DNA of 46,256 nucleotides, from assembly GCA_003221035.1 (NCBI GenBank), contig QHUB01000033.1:1-46256 (forward strand). Direction: 5' to 3'. A program made the translations under genes and the position numbers. Each line of letters starts with the position of its first letter. The stretch's first letter is position 1. A model generated the notes under the pieces. The model was not told the origin of the DNA, made no database searches, and was given only the letters and a program-made list of their open reading frames with translations. Origin of the DNA: Gemmatimonadota bacterium (GTDB taxonomy: Bacteria; Gemmatimonadota; Gemmatimonadetes; Gemmatimonadales; GWC2-71-9). Positions 8,301 through 15,983 of this stretch are shown piece after piece.

Positions 8301-9794
8301 GCTCAGGATGTCGCCCCGGAAGTCGAGACCGATGGCGCCGTTGACGAGGCTGACGGGACGGTCGCCGTCGTGATGGCGCAGCGTGCCGCTGAACATCGCG
8401 TTCTTGAGCGTGCCGGTGAGTGTACCCGTCGCATCGAGCTCGCCCTGGAGATCGAATCCCGGCACGAGGCGCCGCACGGTGCCGATGTCGATGCGTCCCG
8501 TTGCCACCTCGAAGGGCTGAAATCCCAGGTCGTGGCCGGCGACGTTGACTTCGCCTTTGCCGAACACCTGCGACTCCGGCCAACCGGGCACGAGTGAGTC
8601 GCGGAACGACCACTCGGTCTGGATCTTCAGCGCGCTCATGGGACCGTCTACAATGGTGCGCCCCGTGAGACGCCCGTAGAACGGCAGGGAGTCGATGTAC
8701 ACGCGCGCGAGATCGAGCGACAGATCCCGCGCCATGAGATCGCCCTGCCGCAGCGCCACCAGCCCGGAGTCCGGGGCGCTGAACGCGGTCACGTGCCCCG
8801 TCAGCCGCCCCTGTCCAAAGGAGAGGTCCATCGGGCGCAGCTGAATTTCGAGCACCCGGCCACCGTGCGAGACAACGCTCACACCGCCGTGCAGGACGGC
8901 ATCCGCCGGAAACCGGGGATCGAGGAAACGGATGTCGGTCAGGGTCGCCGAGTCGGCCCGCATCGCGAGATTCCACAGCAACGTGTCCTGCGGCCATTGG
9001 ACCGTTCCACGCGCGCTGAACTGCGTCGCGGGGAAGCGCACGCGCGACAGATCGACGTCGAGCGTGCGTCCATCGATCGTCACACGGCCCACGGCGTCGT
9101 TGATGGAGAGCTTCGGATCGCTGCTCTCGGTTGAGAGCCGCAGTATGTCGATGCGAATGCCCTTCTCGCGCGGCGCCTGAATGCGCAACGCCGCGAGCCG
9201 GGCATTGAGATGCTCGAACCGGCGCACGCGATAGCGCCCGTCTTCACCGGAGAATTCGATCTCCTCGTTGGCACTGGTCACCTCGCCGTGCTTCTGCAGC
9301 CGCAGGGTGAGCGAGCCGTCCACGATCTGTACGTTGCGGAGCAGGATGAGCGAGCGCGGACCCGCGGGGCCGAGCGGCTCGACCTTGACGGTGTCTTTTT
9401 TACCGAGACGGAGCAGCTCATCGAAATTGGTTCGACCGCTCGCGTGCTGGACGATATTGAAGATCGGCCGCTCGAGCCGCACTTCCATGAACACCACGCG
9501 CCCCGCCGCGAAATCGAGCGGGTTGTAGCCCAGCTCCGCACGCGGCAGCCACGCGACCAGCGTGGAGTCAGGATCCAGGAGCCGGACGTCGGTGAGCACG
9601 ACCCCCGTCAGCAGCGAGCCGCGCACCTCGCCCACTTCGATCGAGCCGGCTACCCCGCTCCGGACCACGGAGCTCGCGACGCGCGCCAGCAGGGTGCGTC
9701 CGGCCCGCGTGCCCACGAGCGCGTTCATCGCGCCGAGGAAACAGGCGAGCAGGCCAACCAGGGACCAGAGCGCGACACCCAGCGAGCGGCGCAT
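5400..9794 (-). CDS. tamB: TamB-like translocation and assembly module / inter-membrane lipid-transport protein
   Basis: At 1464 residues this is the length expected of a TamB/AsmA-like bridge protein. An N-terminal anchor (about residues 5-25, VALWSLVGLLACFLGAMNAL) is followed by a very long repetitive beta-rich region of the 'SGTLTG / GRVTIDG' type. The DUF490 signature sits near the C-terminus (GTYRLIIGPVTREFVVRQGT, then SQAELISYLIRG). The protein ends in an aromatic beta-strand (FDVFWERRY). TamB proteins span the periplasm with TamA in the outer membrane and help move lipids or outer-membrane proteins. The upstream tamA-like gene ends exactly where this one begins, a classic tamAB arrangement. 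Large open frames on the opposite strand here are shadows of GC-rich coding. Confidence 0.9.
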   Translation of the reverse strand: MRRSLGVALWSLVGLLACFLGAMNALVGTRAGRTLLARVASSVVRSGVAGSIEVGEVRGSLLTGVVLTDVRLLDPDSTLVAWLPRAELGYNPLDFAAGRVVFMEVRLERPIFNIVQHASGRTNFDELLRLGKKDTVKVEPLGPAGPRSLILLRNVQIVDGSLTLRLQKHGEVTSANEEIEFSGEDGRYRVRRFEHLNARLAALRIQAPREKGIRIDILRLSTESSDPKLSINDAVGRVTIDGRTLDVDLSRVRFPATQFSARGTVQWPQDTLLWNLAMRADSATLTDIRFLDPRFPADAVLHGGVSVVSHGGRVLEIQLRPMDLSFGQGRLTGHVTAFSAPDSGLVALRQGDLMARDLSLDLARVYIDSLPFYGRLTGRTIVDGPMSALKIQTEWSFRDSLVPGWPESQVFGKGEVNVAGHDLGFQPFEVATGRIDIGTVRRLVPGFDLQGELDATGTLTGTLKNAMFSGTLRHHDGDRPVSLVNGAIGLDFRGDILSVFADVRADSLSLDGLTGRFAGFPLHGTLAGTIRMSGDLTGVETHADLGMLGGGGAIRGDGTLLLGARGVHPGYGARRFTLRTQDLNLQRWLVRKGAPPSRLSFVATGTVTADSVTKPAGALTATLAPSFFAGTIIDTGAASVRFADGRMLLDSLRIQQPGLITNGSGALGWARPAQGTLAFDFDADSLSVLDSLVTWLAGPSITPTPEDKLKGSAQVQLRLEGALDSLTFGGSARVLDLQWRGWRVPKGEGTGAFRPGPVPSFEFDTRIDSLGYGRLGFGAAAAHVRGTRDSLTWFARSRVGDLGAFLAGGRYERPAGGPIQHAAVDSLAVLIPSGVWFLQRPTALTFSDSILHVDSASLKNANGGGQLGIVGDLPARGPINAHVTLDSFPLTGVYALMQSDTLGVAGAVTATMSAMGTRANPTYSGSFAFSNAAFGSFRAPFMDGIIDYRNRRLNGEVHLWRAGQQVLNVTAHLPLDLALAPVAQRQLGDTLSVQARADSVDMGVLAAVTTTVRQVGGVFSADLGIGGTWEAPLLRGGLQIGNAAATIPALNVRYTNMNGSFSLRGDTIRVDSLTATSERGKAELTGYVRLERLSKPILALNINTSDFKALDLRGYLAVTASGRVALTGPVFGATLTGHGTVTSGVLHFADLLNKRVVNLDEPWVQDLIDTSLIRTQRLGPEFQSVFFDSLQIRNLQMTMGEDVWLRSNEANIQLTGTVTVNKTRNQYLLNGTLQAPRGTYRLIIGPVTREFVVRQGTVQYFGTPDLDAALNIEGSHIVHPLPGGGETRSEINILAHIRGTLRLPRLTLEAEQGDYSQAELISYLIRGKPTFELSGSERAYVTGVVASLVAGELERTVVSDLGVPLDYFEIRPGDPANSLIGTQVAAGWAIGAKTFLVLNAGFCPRKQTRITNALGASLQYRLSPEWRTEASFEPVHNCAITDPNIVTTPQTRQAGFDVFWERRY

Positions 9795-11921
9795 CTAGAA
9801 CGCCTGCCCCACGGCTACCTGGATCACGACTTTCTGCCAGAACGTCTTCTGGGCATTCACCGGCGGATAGGACGAACGCCATACGACAATGGGATTGGGT
9901 GGGGTGGCCACGTACAGCAGCGGTCCGCGCTCCTGCTGGTAGCCGTTGTACGCGGCGTCGATGCGGACTGGACCAAGCGGGGTCGAGAAGCGGGCGCCGA
10001 GGCCCGGCGTCACACGCATGCCGTTCGTCGCCACCACTCTCTCACCCCGCTCCCATACCTGCCCCGCGTCTACAAACAGGCCGAGACGCATCCTTTGCGG
10101 CAGGATCGGCGACGGAACGCGCAGCTCGGCGTTCAGGATGACAACGGTATTGCCGCCGGTGGGGGCGGTGATCACACCCCGATAGATCGTGTCGCCTGTG
10201 GGCGTGATGTCGTAGCTGAGCGTGTCGCTCATGAAGTAGACCCGCGGTCCCATCTCGTTGCGGCCGTATCCGCGGACCGAGGTCGGACCACCGGCGTAAA
10301 ACCGCTGGTCCGGCGGGACATAGCCGACCGCCTGGCCGTTCAAATTGATGTTGCGTGGCAGGATGGTCCCGGCGCGGATCCGCCATGCGAAGACGGTGCT
10401 CCGACCGATGAGATGATATCGGGCCGTTTCGACCTCCGCGCGGTTGAACTCGTACGGCGGCTGCGAGCCCACCGCGCGGGAGGCATGCAACACCGAGACC
10501 GTCGTTACGCTGCCGAACGTGGGATCGAGGACGTTGTTGACCCGCTCGCGCACGATGCTCGCGCTGACCGCTCCGAACTGCCGCCGGTCGCGGAGAAACT
10601 TGCGGCTCGACTCATCGCACAGTCGGAACAGCTGGCAGTAGATCGCGTCGGAGGCCGTCGTGCGGCCCACCGCGTAGGTATAGCCCACGGTGAAGGGGAG
10701 ATGGCTGCGGGCATTGAACGTCATATCCACGTTGCCGCCGATCGCCTCGCGCGTGTAGACGCCAAACTCCGACGTCTTCTCAGCCACAAAGCCGATGGTC
10801 AACACGTGCGCGCGCTTCAGAAACGCCGGCTGCCGCACCGTCACTCCGAACTGGTAGTCGAGGGTGTCGATGGTCCACGTGCCGGCAAACGGATTGCAGA
10901 ATTGATTAAATCCGGTCGTGTGCGTCGAAGTACCGGCGCCGATCTTCGAGAGCTTGGCCGACAGGTCGAGCGTGCGCGCGCCTCCCCAAAAATTGTGCGC
11001 CGTCCAACCGCTCTGCACGCGGAAGCATTCCACCGTCGCATAGCCTCCGCCGAAGCGCAGCTGATGCCCCGAACCTTCCTGAACTTGGATCAGCGTGCGC
11101 ACCATTGAGTCGCGCGGCACCATCTCCTGCGGCGGGACGGAGTCAATCAGCTGCACGTTGACGGAATTGAAGACGCCGATGCCGTAGAGATCGCGCTGCG
11201 TCTGGTAGAGTGCGTCCTGCTTGTAGTAGGTGCCGGGCCGCAGTGACATCACGCGTCTGACGGCGCTCGTGTCGACCCGACGCAGCCCGCGGATGAGCAC
11301 CTCGCCGATGCGCATCCGGGGGCCCGGCTGCGCATCGAGCTCGACTTCGGCCTTCAGGATTCCGGCCTCGGAATCGAAGTTGCGCAGCACCTCGGCGTAC
11401 GGATAGCCGCTGTTGCGGAGCCGCGCGACAATCGTGTCGGCCGAGGCCTGCAGCAGGAATCGATTGAACGGATCTCCCAGCTGAAGGGGCAAATCGCGCT
11501 TCAGTTTGGCGATGTTGACGATGCCCTCGAGTCCCTTGACCTCGAGCCGCTCGACGCGCACGGGGTCGCCCTCGTGAATCCGGAACGTGACGTACGCATC
11601 CCGTGCGGTGCGCTGCACCGATGTGTCCACGACGACGTTCATGTAGCCGGACTGCCGGTATAGGAGAATCATCCGAACGACGTCACGCCGAAATTCGATT
11701 TCGCTGAAGTACCGCTTTTCGCCCAGGCCCATCCAGCGGACCAAAGGGTAGCGCGCCCACCAGCTCGACTTGGTCGTCGCGATGGCGCTTTCGAGGGTGT
11801 AGTCGTCGAGTGCCTTATTGCCGACGAACCGCAGCCCGCGGACTACGCGCTCCTGTTCTTGGGCAGAGAGGAGGGTCGTCGCCGCGCAGACGGCGAGCAC
11901 CAGGAAGGATATGACTCGCAA
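9795..11921 (-). CDS. tamA: Omp85-family outer-membrane protein (TamA/BamA-like)
   Basis: With the start used here the product is 708 residues: a short signal peptide (ISFLVLAVCAATTLLSAQ), about three POTRA domains (repeats beginning VRGLRFVGNKAL, VRVERLEVKGL and MRIGEVLIRGL), then a beta-barrel. The Omp85 lid motif appears as PTSVRGYGRNEMG, and the chain ends in Phe (IQVAVGQAF), the usual beta-signal. Three POTRAs plus an adjacent tamB-like gene favour TamA over BamA. Start: TTG 11921 puts the signal peptide directly at the N-terminus. An in-frame ATG at 12032 exists but would prepend about 37 basic residues and run deep into the divergent gene. The ribosome binding site is not clear, so the start is uncertain by a few codons. 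Confidence 0.85.
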   Translation of the reverse strand: MRVISFLVLAVCAATTLLSAQEQERVVRGLRFVGNKALDDYTLESAIATTKSSWWARYPLVRWMGLGEKRYFSEIEFRRDVVRMILLYRQSGYMNVVVDTSVQRTARDAYVTFRIHEGDPVRVERLEVKGLEGIVNIAKLKRDLPLQLGDPFNRFLLQASADTIVARLRNSGYPYAEVLRNFDSEAGILKAEVELDAQPGPRMRIGEVLIRGLRRVDTSAVRRVMSLRPGTYYKQDALYQTQRDLYGIGVFNSVNVQLIDSVPPQEMVPRDSMVRTLIQVQEGSGHQLRFGGGYATVECFRVQSGWTAHNFWGGARTLDLSAKLSKIGAGTSTHTTGFNQFCNPFAGTWTIDTLDYQFGVTVRQPAFLKRAHVLTIGFVAEKTSEFGVYTREAIGGNVDMTFNARSHLPFTVGYTYAVGRTTASDAIYCQLFRLCDESSRKFLRDRRQFGAVSASIVRERVNNVLDPTFGSVTTVSVLHASRAVGSQPPYEFNRAEVETARYHLIGRSTVFAWRIRAGTILPRNINLNGQAVGYVPPDQRFYAGGPTSVRGYGRNEMGPRVYFMSDTLSYDITPTGDTIYRGVITAPTGGNTVVILNAELRVPSPILPQRMRLGLFVDAGQVWERGERVVATNGMRVTPGLGARFSTPLGPVRIDAAYNGYQQERGPLLYVATPPNPIVVWRSSYPPVNAQKTFWQKVVIQVAVGQAF

Positions 11922-11975
11922 TTGACGTAGTTTGGCAATTTTGGCTATGTTGCGACACTTGCTCCGCACTGTCAA
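11922..11975. promoter_or_regulatory. Overlapping divergent promoter region between tamA-like and binding-protein genes
   Basis: Only about 25 bp separate the two divergent starts, so each promoter must reach into the other gene's first codons. On the plus strand TTGACG (11922-11927) is followed after 18 bp by TATGTT (11946-11951). This would place transcription start at or past the annotated ATG 11947, hinting at a leaderless message or a later start. On the minus strand there is a perfect TTGACA (11975-11970), but the -10 at 17-bp spacing (CAACAT) is poor. These are matches by eye to sigma-70 consensus only. Confidence 0.3.
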
Positions 11976-13551
11976 CCTTTTCGACACCGCGCAAAGCGTC
12001 CTGTTCCTGTGTTTTCTCGCCGCCTGCCACACCGAGTCGGGCAGCGGGAACAGCGGTTATCAGGCGCGGGGCCTCGTTTATTACGAAACCTATGACCCGC
12101 GCTCGCTCGACCCCGCGCTCTCCACCGACGTCCCTACCGGCGAGATAGTGACGCTCATGTTCGACGGGCTCACCCAGTTCGACCCCGACGGCCGCCTGTT
12201 GCCGGGACTCTCCGATCGCTGGACCGCCGATCACACCGGGCAGCGCTACGTCTTTCACCTGCGGCCCGGTGTCGCCTTCCAAGACGGGCGACCGCTGGTC
12301 GCTTCCGATGTTAAGAGCTCCTTCGTTCGCGTGCTGAATCCCGCCACGCAGGGCGGTCGAGTCTGGCCGCTGCTCCCGATCGCGGGCGCGGCCGACTATG
12401 CCGGCGGACGCGCGCACGATGTGCGCGGGATCGAGGTGCTCGGCGACTCCGCAGTCGCATTCACGCTGACAGAGCCCCTGGCCGTATTTCCAAAATTTCT
12501 CGCGATGCCTGTCGCATCGATCGTCCCATCGCCGCTGCCGGAGGGATTCGCGCAGCGACCCATCGGCACAGGTCCATGGCAATTCGTGTCGTGGGAGCAC
12601 GACGACTACCTGCGGTTCGCGAAGAATCCGAAATACTGGGGCGGCGCGCCGGAGAGCGACACGTTGACCGTTCGGATCGTTCCGGAGGCGTTCACCCGCG
12701 CCGCGGAGCTCCTGGCCGGCCGGCTCTCGGTCGCCGAGATACCGTTCGGCGAGACCGCCAAATGGGAGCAGGAGCACGCCGACTGGCTCAAGCGTAAGCC
12801 GGCGCTGCGAGCGGTCTATGTGCCGCTCAACAACCGCCGCGGGCCGCTGCGCGATCCGCGCGTGCGTCAGGCGCTGAATCACGCCGTCAACGTTCCCGAG
12901 CTGCTGCGCACCCTCTGGAACGGGCGCGGCGTCGCCGCCGCGGGCGCGATCCCGCCGGCGCTGGGCGGAAGCGATCCCAACCGGAAGCCCTATTCCTACG
13001 ACACGACTGAAGCTCGCCGCCTGCTTCGCGCGGCGGGGTATCCCAACGGCTTCGGTGTGCAGCTCTGGCGCTCAGGCACCAATGTCGAGATGGGGCGCGT
13101 CGCGCAGGCGATTCAGGCGCAGCTGGCCGCGGTGGGGATCCGTGTCGAGATCGTGTCGCGCGACGCGTCAAGCATGCGCGAAGCGGTTCGCAAAGGCGAC
13201 ACCGACATGGCGATCCTGGACTGGTGGGCCGATTACCCCGACGCCGACAACTTCCTGTATCCGCTATTCCATAGCGCGAGCTTCGGTCCAGGCGGTAACT
13301 ATTCCTTCTATAGTGATCCGGTCACCGACTCCCTGATCATGGTCGCCCGCCACACCGTAGACCAGGCCGCGCGTGAGGCTCTGTACCAGCGCATCGACGA
13401 GCGCGTCTTCGCCGCCGCGCCCTGGATCTATCTCTGGTTCCCGGTGGACCTGTGGGCGCAGCATCCCGCCGTGCAGGGATGGGACGTCCCGGTGATCTTC
13501 AACGGCCAGCGCTGGACCAAAGCGGGGGTCCGTGTTCCTGCTGGTCGGTAG
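11947..13551 (+). CDS. Family 5 solute-binding lipoprotein (peptide/oligopeptide ABC transporter)
   Basis: The 534-residue protein opens with a lipoprotein signal whose lipobox is FLAAC (Cys27), so it should be anchored in the envelope facing the periplasm. The body has the SBP_bac_5 hallmarks: YETYDPRSLDPALSTD near the start, QPIGTGPWQFVSWEHDD-like GTGPW, and repeated DPRVRQALNHAV and GFGVQLWRSG segments, as in DppA/OppA. It binds peptides or related solutes for a DppB-type permease. Start: ATG 11947 is chosen; TTG 11932 and TTG 11959 are alternatives. Its last 20 bases overlap the permease gene, showing an operon. Confidence 0.9.
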   Translation: MLRHLLRTVNLFDTAQSVLFLCFLAACHTESGSGNSGYQARGLVYYETYDPRSLDPALSTDVPTGEIVTLMFDGLTQFDPDGRLLPGLSDRWTADHTGQRYVFHLRPGVAFQDGRPLVASDVKSSFVRVLNPATQGGRVWPLLPIAGAADYAGGRAHDVRGIEVLGDSAVAFTLTEPLAVFPKFLAMPVASIVPSPLPEGFAQRPIGTGPWQFVSWEHDDYLRFAKNPKYWGGAPESDTLTVRIVPEAFTRAAELLAGRLSVAEIPFGETAKWEQEHADWLKRKPALRAVYVPLNNRRGPLRDPRVRQALNHAVNVPELLRTLWNGRGVAAAGAIPPALGGSDPNRKPYSYDTTEARRLLRAAGYPNGFGVQLWRSGTNVEMGRVAQAIQAQLAAVGIRVEIVSRDASSMREAVRKGDTDMAILDWWADYPDADNFLYPLFHSASFGPGGNYSFYSDPVTDSLIMVARHTVDQAAREALYQRIDERVFAAAPWIYLWFPVDLWAQHPAVQGWDVPVIFNGQRWTKAGVRVPAGR

Positions 13552-14452
13552 GCGGCTGCTGGCCACCATCCCCACGCTGTTTGGCGTTCTGGTCGTCGCC
13601 TTTCTCCTGCTGAACGTCGTGCCCGGCGACCCGGTCGCCGAAATGGTGGGCGAGCGCGCCGACTCCGCCACGATCGCGCGGCTGCGCGGTGAGCTGCATC
13701 TGAATGATCCCCTCCCCGTGCAGTTCGGCCATTACCTCTGGGGCGTCCTCCGCGGCGACCTCGGCCGCTCCTACATCACGCAGCGCCCGGTGCTCGGCGA
13801 CCTGGCCGAGCGCTTCCCGAAGACCTTGCAGCTTGCGGCGAGCGCGATGATGCTCGCCGTAACGGTCGGCATCACCCTCGGCGTCTTGGCGGCGATTCGT
13901 CCGGGCGGGATGATCGACCGGTTGAGCATGCTGATCGCCTATGTCGGCGTCTCGTTTCCCGTCTACTGGGTGGGCTTGCTGCTGATTCTGCTGTTCGCGG
14001 TCGCGCTGCGGTGGCTGCCGCCGTCGGGCTACGGAGGCATCACGTTCTTGGTGTTGCCGGCACTGACGCTCGGCATGCGGTCGATCGCCTTCCTGGCGCG
14101 CATGACGCGCGGCGCGATGCTCGAGGTCCTGCCGTCCGATTTCGTGCGCACGGCGCGCGCCAAGGGTGCGGCGGAGCGGCGCGTCATCGGCCGTCACGCG
14201 CTCCGCAACGCGCTGCTCCCGATCATCACCGTACTCGGACTCGATGTCGGCAATTATCTGACCGGCAGTATCCTCACCGAGACCATCTTTTCGTGGCCGG
14301 GCGTCGGGCGTTACGTGCTGCTCGCGATTCAGAAGCGCGACTTGCCCGCCGTTCAGGGCAGTATCCTGTTCCTGTCCGTCGTCTTTGTGCTCGTGAACCT
14401 TCTTACCGATGTGCTCTATGCGAAAGCTGATCCTCGCGTCGCTTACGATTAG
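13532..14452 (+). CDS. dppB: DppB-type ABC transporter permease
   Basis: This 306-residue integral membrane protein has about six transmembrane helices. It carries the full DppB signature: an N-terminal helix (LLATIPTLFGVLVVAFLLL), the PGDPV loop, GDLGRSYITQRPV, the EAA-like cytoplasmic loop (VRTARAKGAAERRVIGRHALRNALLP), FSWPGVGRY, and the canonical C-terminus TDVLYAKADPRVAY. It starts with GTG 13532 inside the binding-protein gene. A dppC partner and the two ATPases would normally follow, but the next gene is a DD-carboxypeptidase that overlaps this gene's last 35 bp. The permease therefore needs subunits encoded elsewhere, or works as a homodimer. Confidence 0.92.
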   Translation: MFLLVGRRLLATIPTLFGVLVVAFLLLNVVPGDPVAEMVGERADSATIARLRGELHLNDPLPVQFGHYLWGVLRGDLGRSYITQRPVLGDLAERFPKTLQLAASAMMLAVTVGITLGVLAAIRPGGMIDRLSMLIAYVGVSFPVYWVGLLLILLFAVALRWLPPSGYGGITFLVLPALTLGMRSIAFLARMTRGAMLEVLPSDFVRTARAKGAAERRVIGRHALRNALLPIITVLGLDVGNYLTGSILTETIFSWPGVGRYVLLAIQKRDLPAVQGSILFLSVVFVLVNLLTDVLYAKADPRVAYD

Positions 14453-15923
14453 CGCTGCGGTCTCCCTCCAGGCACAGTCGCGCGGCTCGGTCCAGCAGCG
14501 GGTTACGCGCCTGATCGACCAGACCCGGTTCGATCGCGCGACGTGGAACATCTTTGCACAGGACGATCGCGGGCGCGTGCTGTTCAACCGGAATGGCGAC
14601 CGCTTCTCGATGCCGGCCAGCAACACGAAGCTGATCGTCTCCGCCGCGGCCACGGTTCTGCTGCCGGCGGACTATCGCGTTCGCACCAGCCTCTATGCCA
14701 ACGGCACGATCACGAATGGCGTGCTCCAGGGCGATCTCATCCTGTATGGGCGCGGCGATCCGACGTGGTCGGAGCGGTGCTACGGCGTCGACACGACCGT
14801 GGCGGGCGCGTGCGACTCGACATGGACGGCGGTCGATGCCATCGCCGACTCGCTGCGGGCGCGTGGGTTGAAGCGCGTGACCGGCAAGGTTGTGGGCGAT
14901 GGCTCCTACTTCGAACCGCAGATCTTTCATTGGAACTGGGGCATCTACGATGTGAACTGGTATTACGGCGCCCCGGTCTCGGCACTTGGCTTTCACGACA
15001 ACAGCATCGATTTCCAGGCCGGCCCCGGCCCGTTCGTGGACGCTCCTCCTGTGATTTCCTGGCAGCCGGATCTCGGCCTGTTCACGTTCGAGAATCGTGG
15101 GCGGACCGACCCGGCGGATTCCAGCACCACGCTCGACTTCTTTCGAGTGCCGGCGGGAAATGGAGGCGCGGGTCCCGACAGGAACGATCACATCTGGGCG
15201 TCCGGCGGCATCCCGCTCGGTCGAGCGCCGTTCATGCAGTATTTCGCCGTGCTCGACCCCAACCTCTATGCCGCGCGTGCGCTCGACGCTGCTCTGTTGC
15301 GCAAAGGAATCGCGGTCGAAGGCGGTGCGGCCAGCACGACCGATTCGATGGCGTATCGAAGCCTGCGCTGCTGCGGCAGCCCGCTCGCCGAGTACCGCGG
15401 CCGGCCGCTGCCGGACATCGTGTTTCCCATCCTGAACTCGAGCCAGAACTGGTTTGCGGAAACGCTCTTAAAGATTGTCGGGCGGGAGCGGGGAGACACG
15501 GGCAGCTGGGCAACGGGACTCCGCGTGGAGCGCGCGTTCCTGATGGACTCCGTGAGAATCGATTCGACCGCCTTCTCGCTCGAAGACGGTTCGGGCCTCT
15601 CCGCCGGCAATCTCGTGACGCCGCACACGTTCGTGCAGCTGCTGAGCTACATGCGGCACCATCCCAAGGGCGCGCCGTTCCTCGCCGCGCTTCCCCGCTC
15701 GGGACAGCGCGGCTCGCTGCTCAGGCGCTTTGTCGGGACGCCGCTGGAAGGCAGGGTCGTGGCGAAGACGGGGTCGATCGATCGCGTGAACACACTGTCG
15801 GGCTACGTCGAAAAGGCGGACGGGCACGTGATCACATTCTCAATCCAGGTGAATGGTCATGATGTGCCGACGAGACAAATGCTGGCGCAGATCGATTCGG
15901 TGGTGGTGCAGCTGGCGAGGTGA
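14418..15923 (+). CDS. dacB: D-alanyl-D-alanine carboxypeptidase/endopeptidase (PBP4 / DacB, peptidase S13)
   Basis: The 501-residue protein has a signal peptide (MRKLILASLTISAAVSLQAQ) and the three penicillin-binding motifs of family S13. These are SxxK as ASNTK (Ser68, Lys71), SxN as SSQN (about residues 341-344) followed by WFAETLLK, and KTG as VAKTGS (Lys450). The long insert between the first two motifs is also typical of PBP4. The enzyme trims or hydrolyses peptidoglycan peptides in the periplasm. Start: ATG 14418 begins the signal peptide directly; ATG 14409 would add three residues. It overlaps the permease gene, which suggests that released cell-wall peptides could be the transporter's cargo; that is inference. 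Its last codons lie in a 24-bp tandem duplication. Confidence 0.9.
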   Translation: MRKLILASLTISAAVSLQAQSRGSVQQRVTRLIDQTRFDRATWNIFAQDDRGRVLFNRNGDRFSMPASNTKLIVSAAATVLLPADYRVRTSLYANGTITNGVLQGDLILYGRGDPTWSERCYGVDTTVAGACDSTWTAVDAIADSLRARGLKRVTGKVVGDGSYFEPQIFHWNWGIYDVNWYYGAPVSALGFHDNSIDFQAGPGPFVDAPPVISWQPDLGLFTFENRGRTDPADSSTTLDFFRVPAGNGGAGPDRNDHIWASGGIPLGRAPFMQYFAVLDPNLYAARALDAALLRKGIAVEGGAASTTDSMAYRSLRCCGSPLAEYRGRPLPDIVFPILNSSQNWFAETLLKIVGRERGDTGSWATGLRVERAFLMDSVRIDSTAFSLEDGSGLSAGNLVTPHTFVQLLSYMRHHPKGAPFLAALPRSGQRGSLLRRFVGTPLEGRVVAKTGSIDRVNTLSGYVEKADGHVITFSIQVNGHDVPTRQMLAQIDSVVVQLAR

Positions 15924-15954
15924 GTAGGGGTGCAGCTGGCGAGGTAAGTAGGGG
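15907..15954. repeat. 24-bp tandem duplication covering the dacB stop
   Basis: Bases 15907-15930 and 15931-15954 are two tandem copies of a 24-bp unit (TGCAGCTGGCGAGGT...GTAGGGG) differing at one base. The first copy encodes the last residues of DacB and its TGA. The second repeats the same codons with TAA in place of TGA. It looks like a recent slippage or duplication next to the palindrome that begins at 15948. Confidence 0.75.
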
Positions 15955-15975
15955 CGCAGCATGCTGCGCCCCTAC
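15948..15975. repeat. Perfect 28-bp palindrome, probable bidirectional terminator or REP-like element
   Basis: Two 14-base arms (GTAGGGGCGCAGCA and its exact reverse complement) meet with no spacer. CTTTT follows on the plus strand. It sits between the convergent dacB and ferredoxin-NADP reductase genes, where a shared terminator is expected. The short T tract and lack of loop bases make it an imperfect intrinsic terminator. A dispersed repeat is an equally good reading. Confidence 0.6.
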
Positions 15976-15983
15976 CTTTTGGA

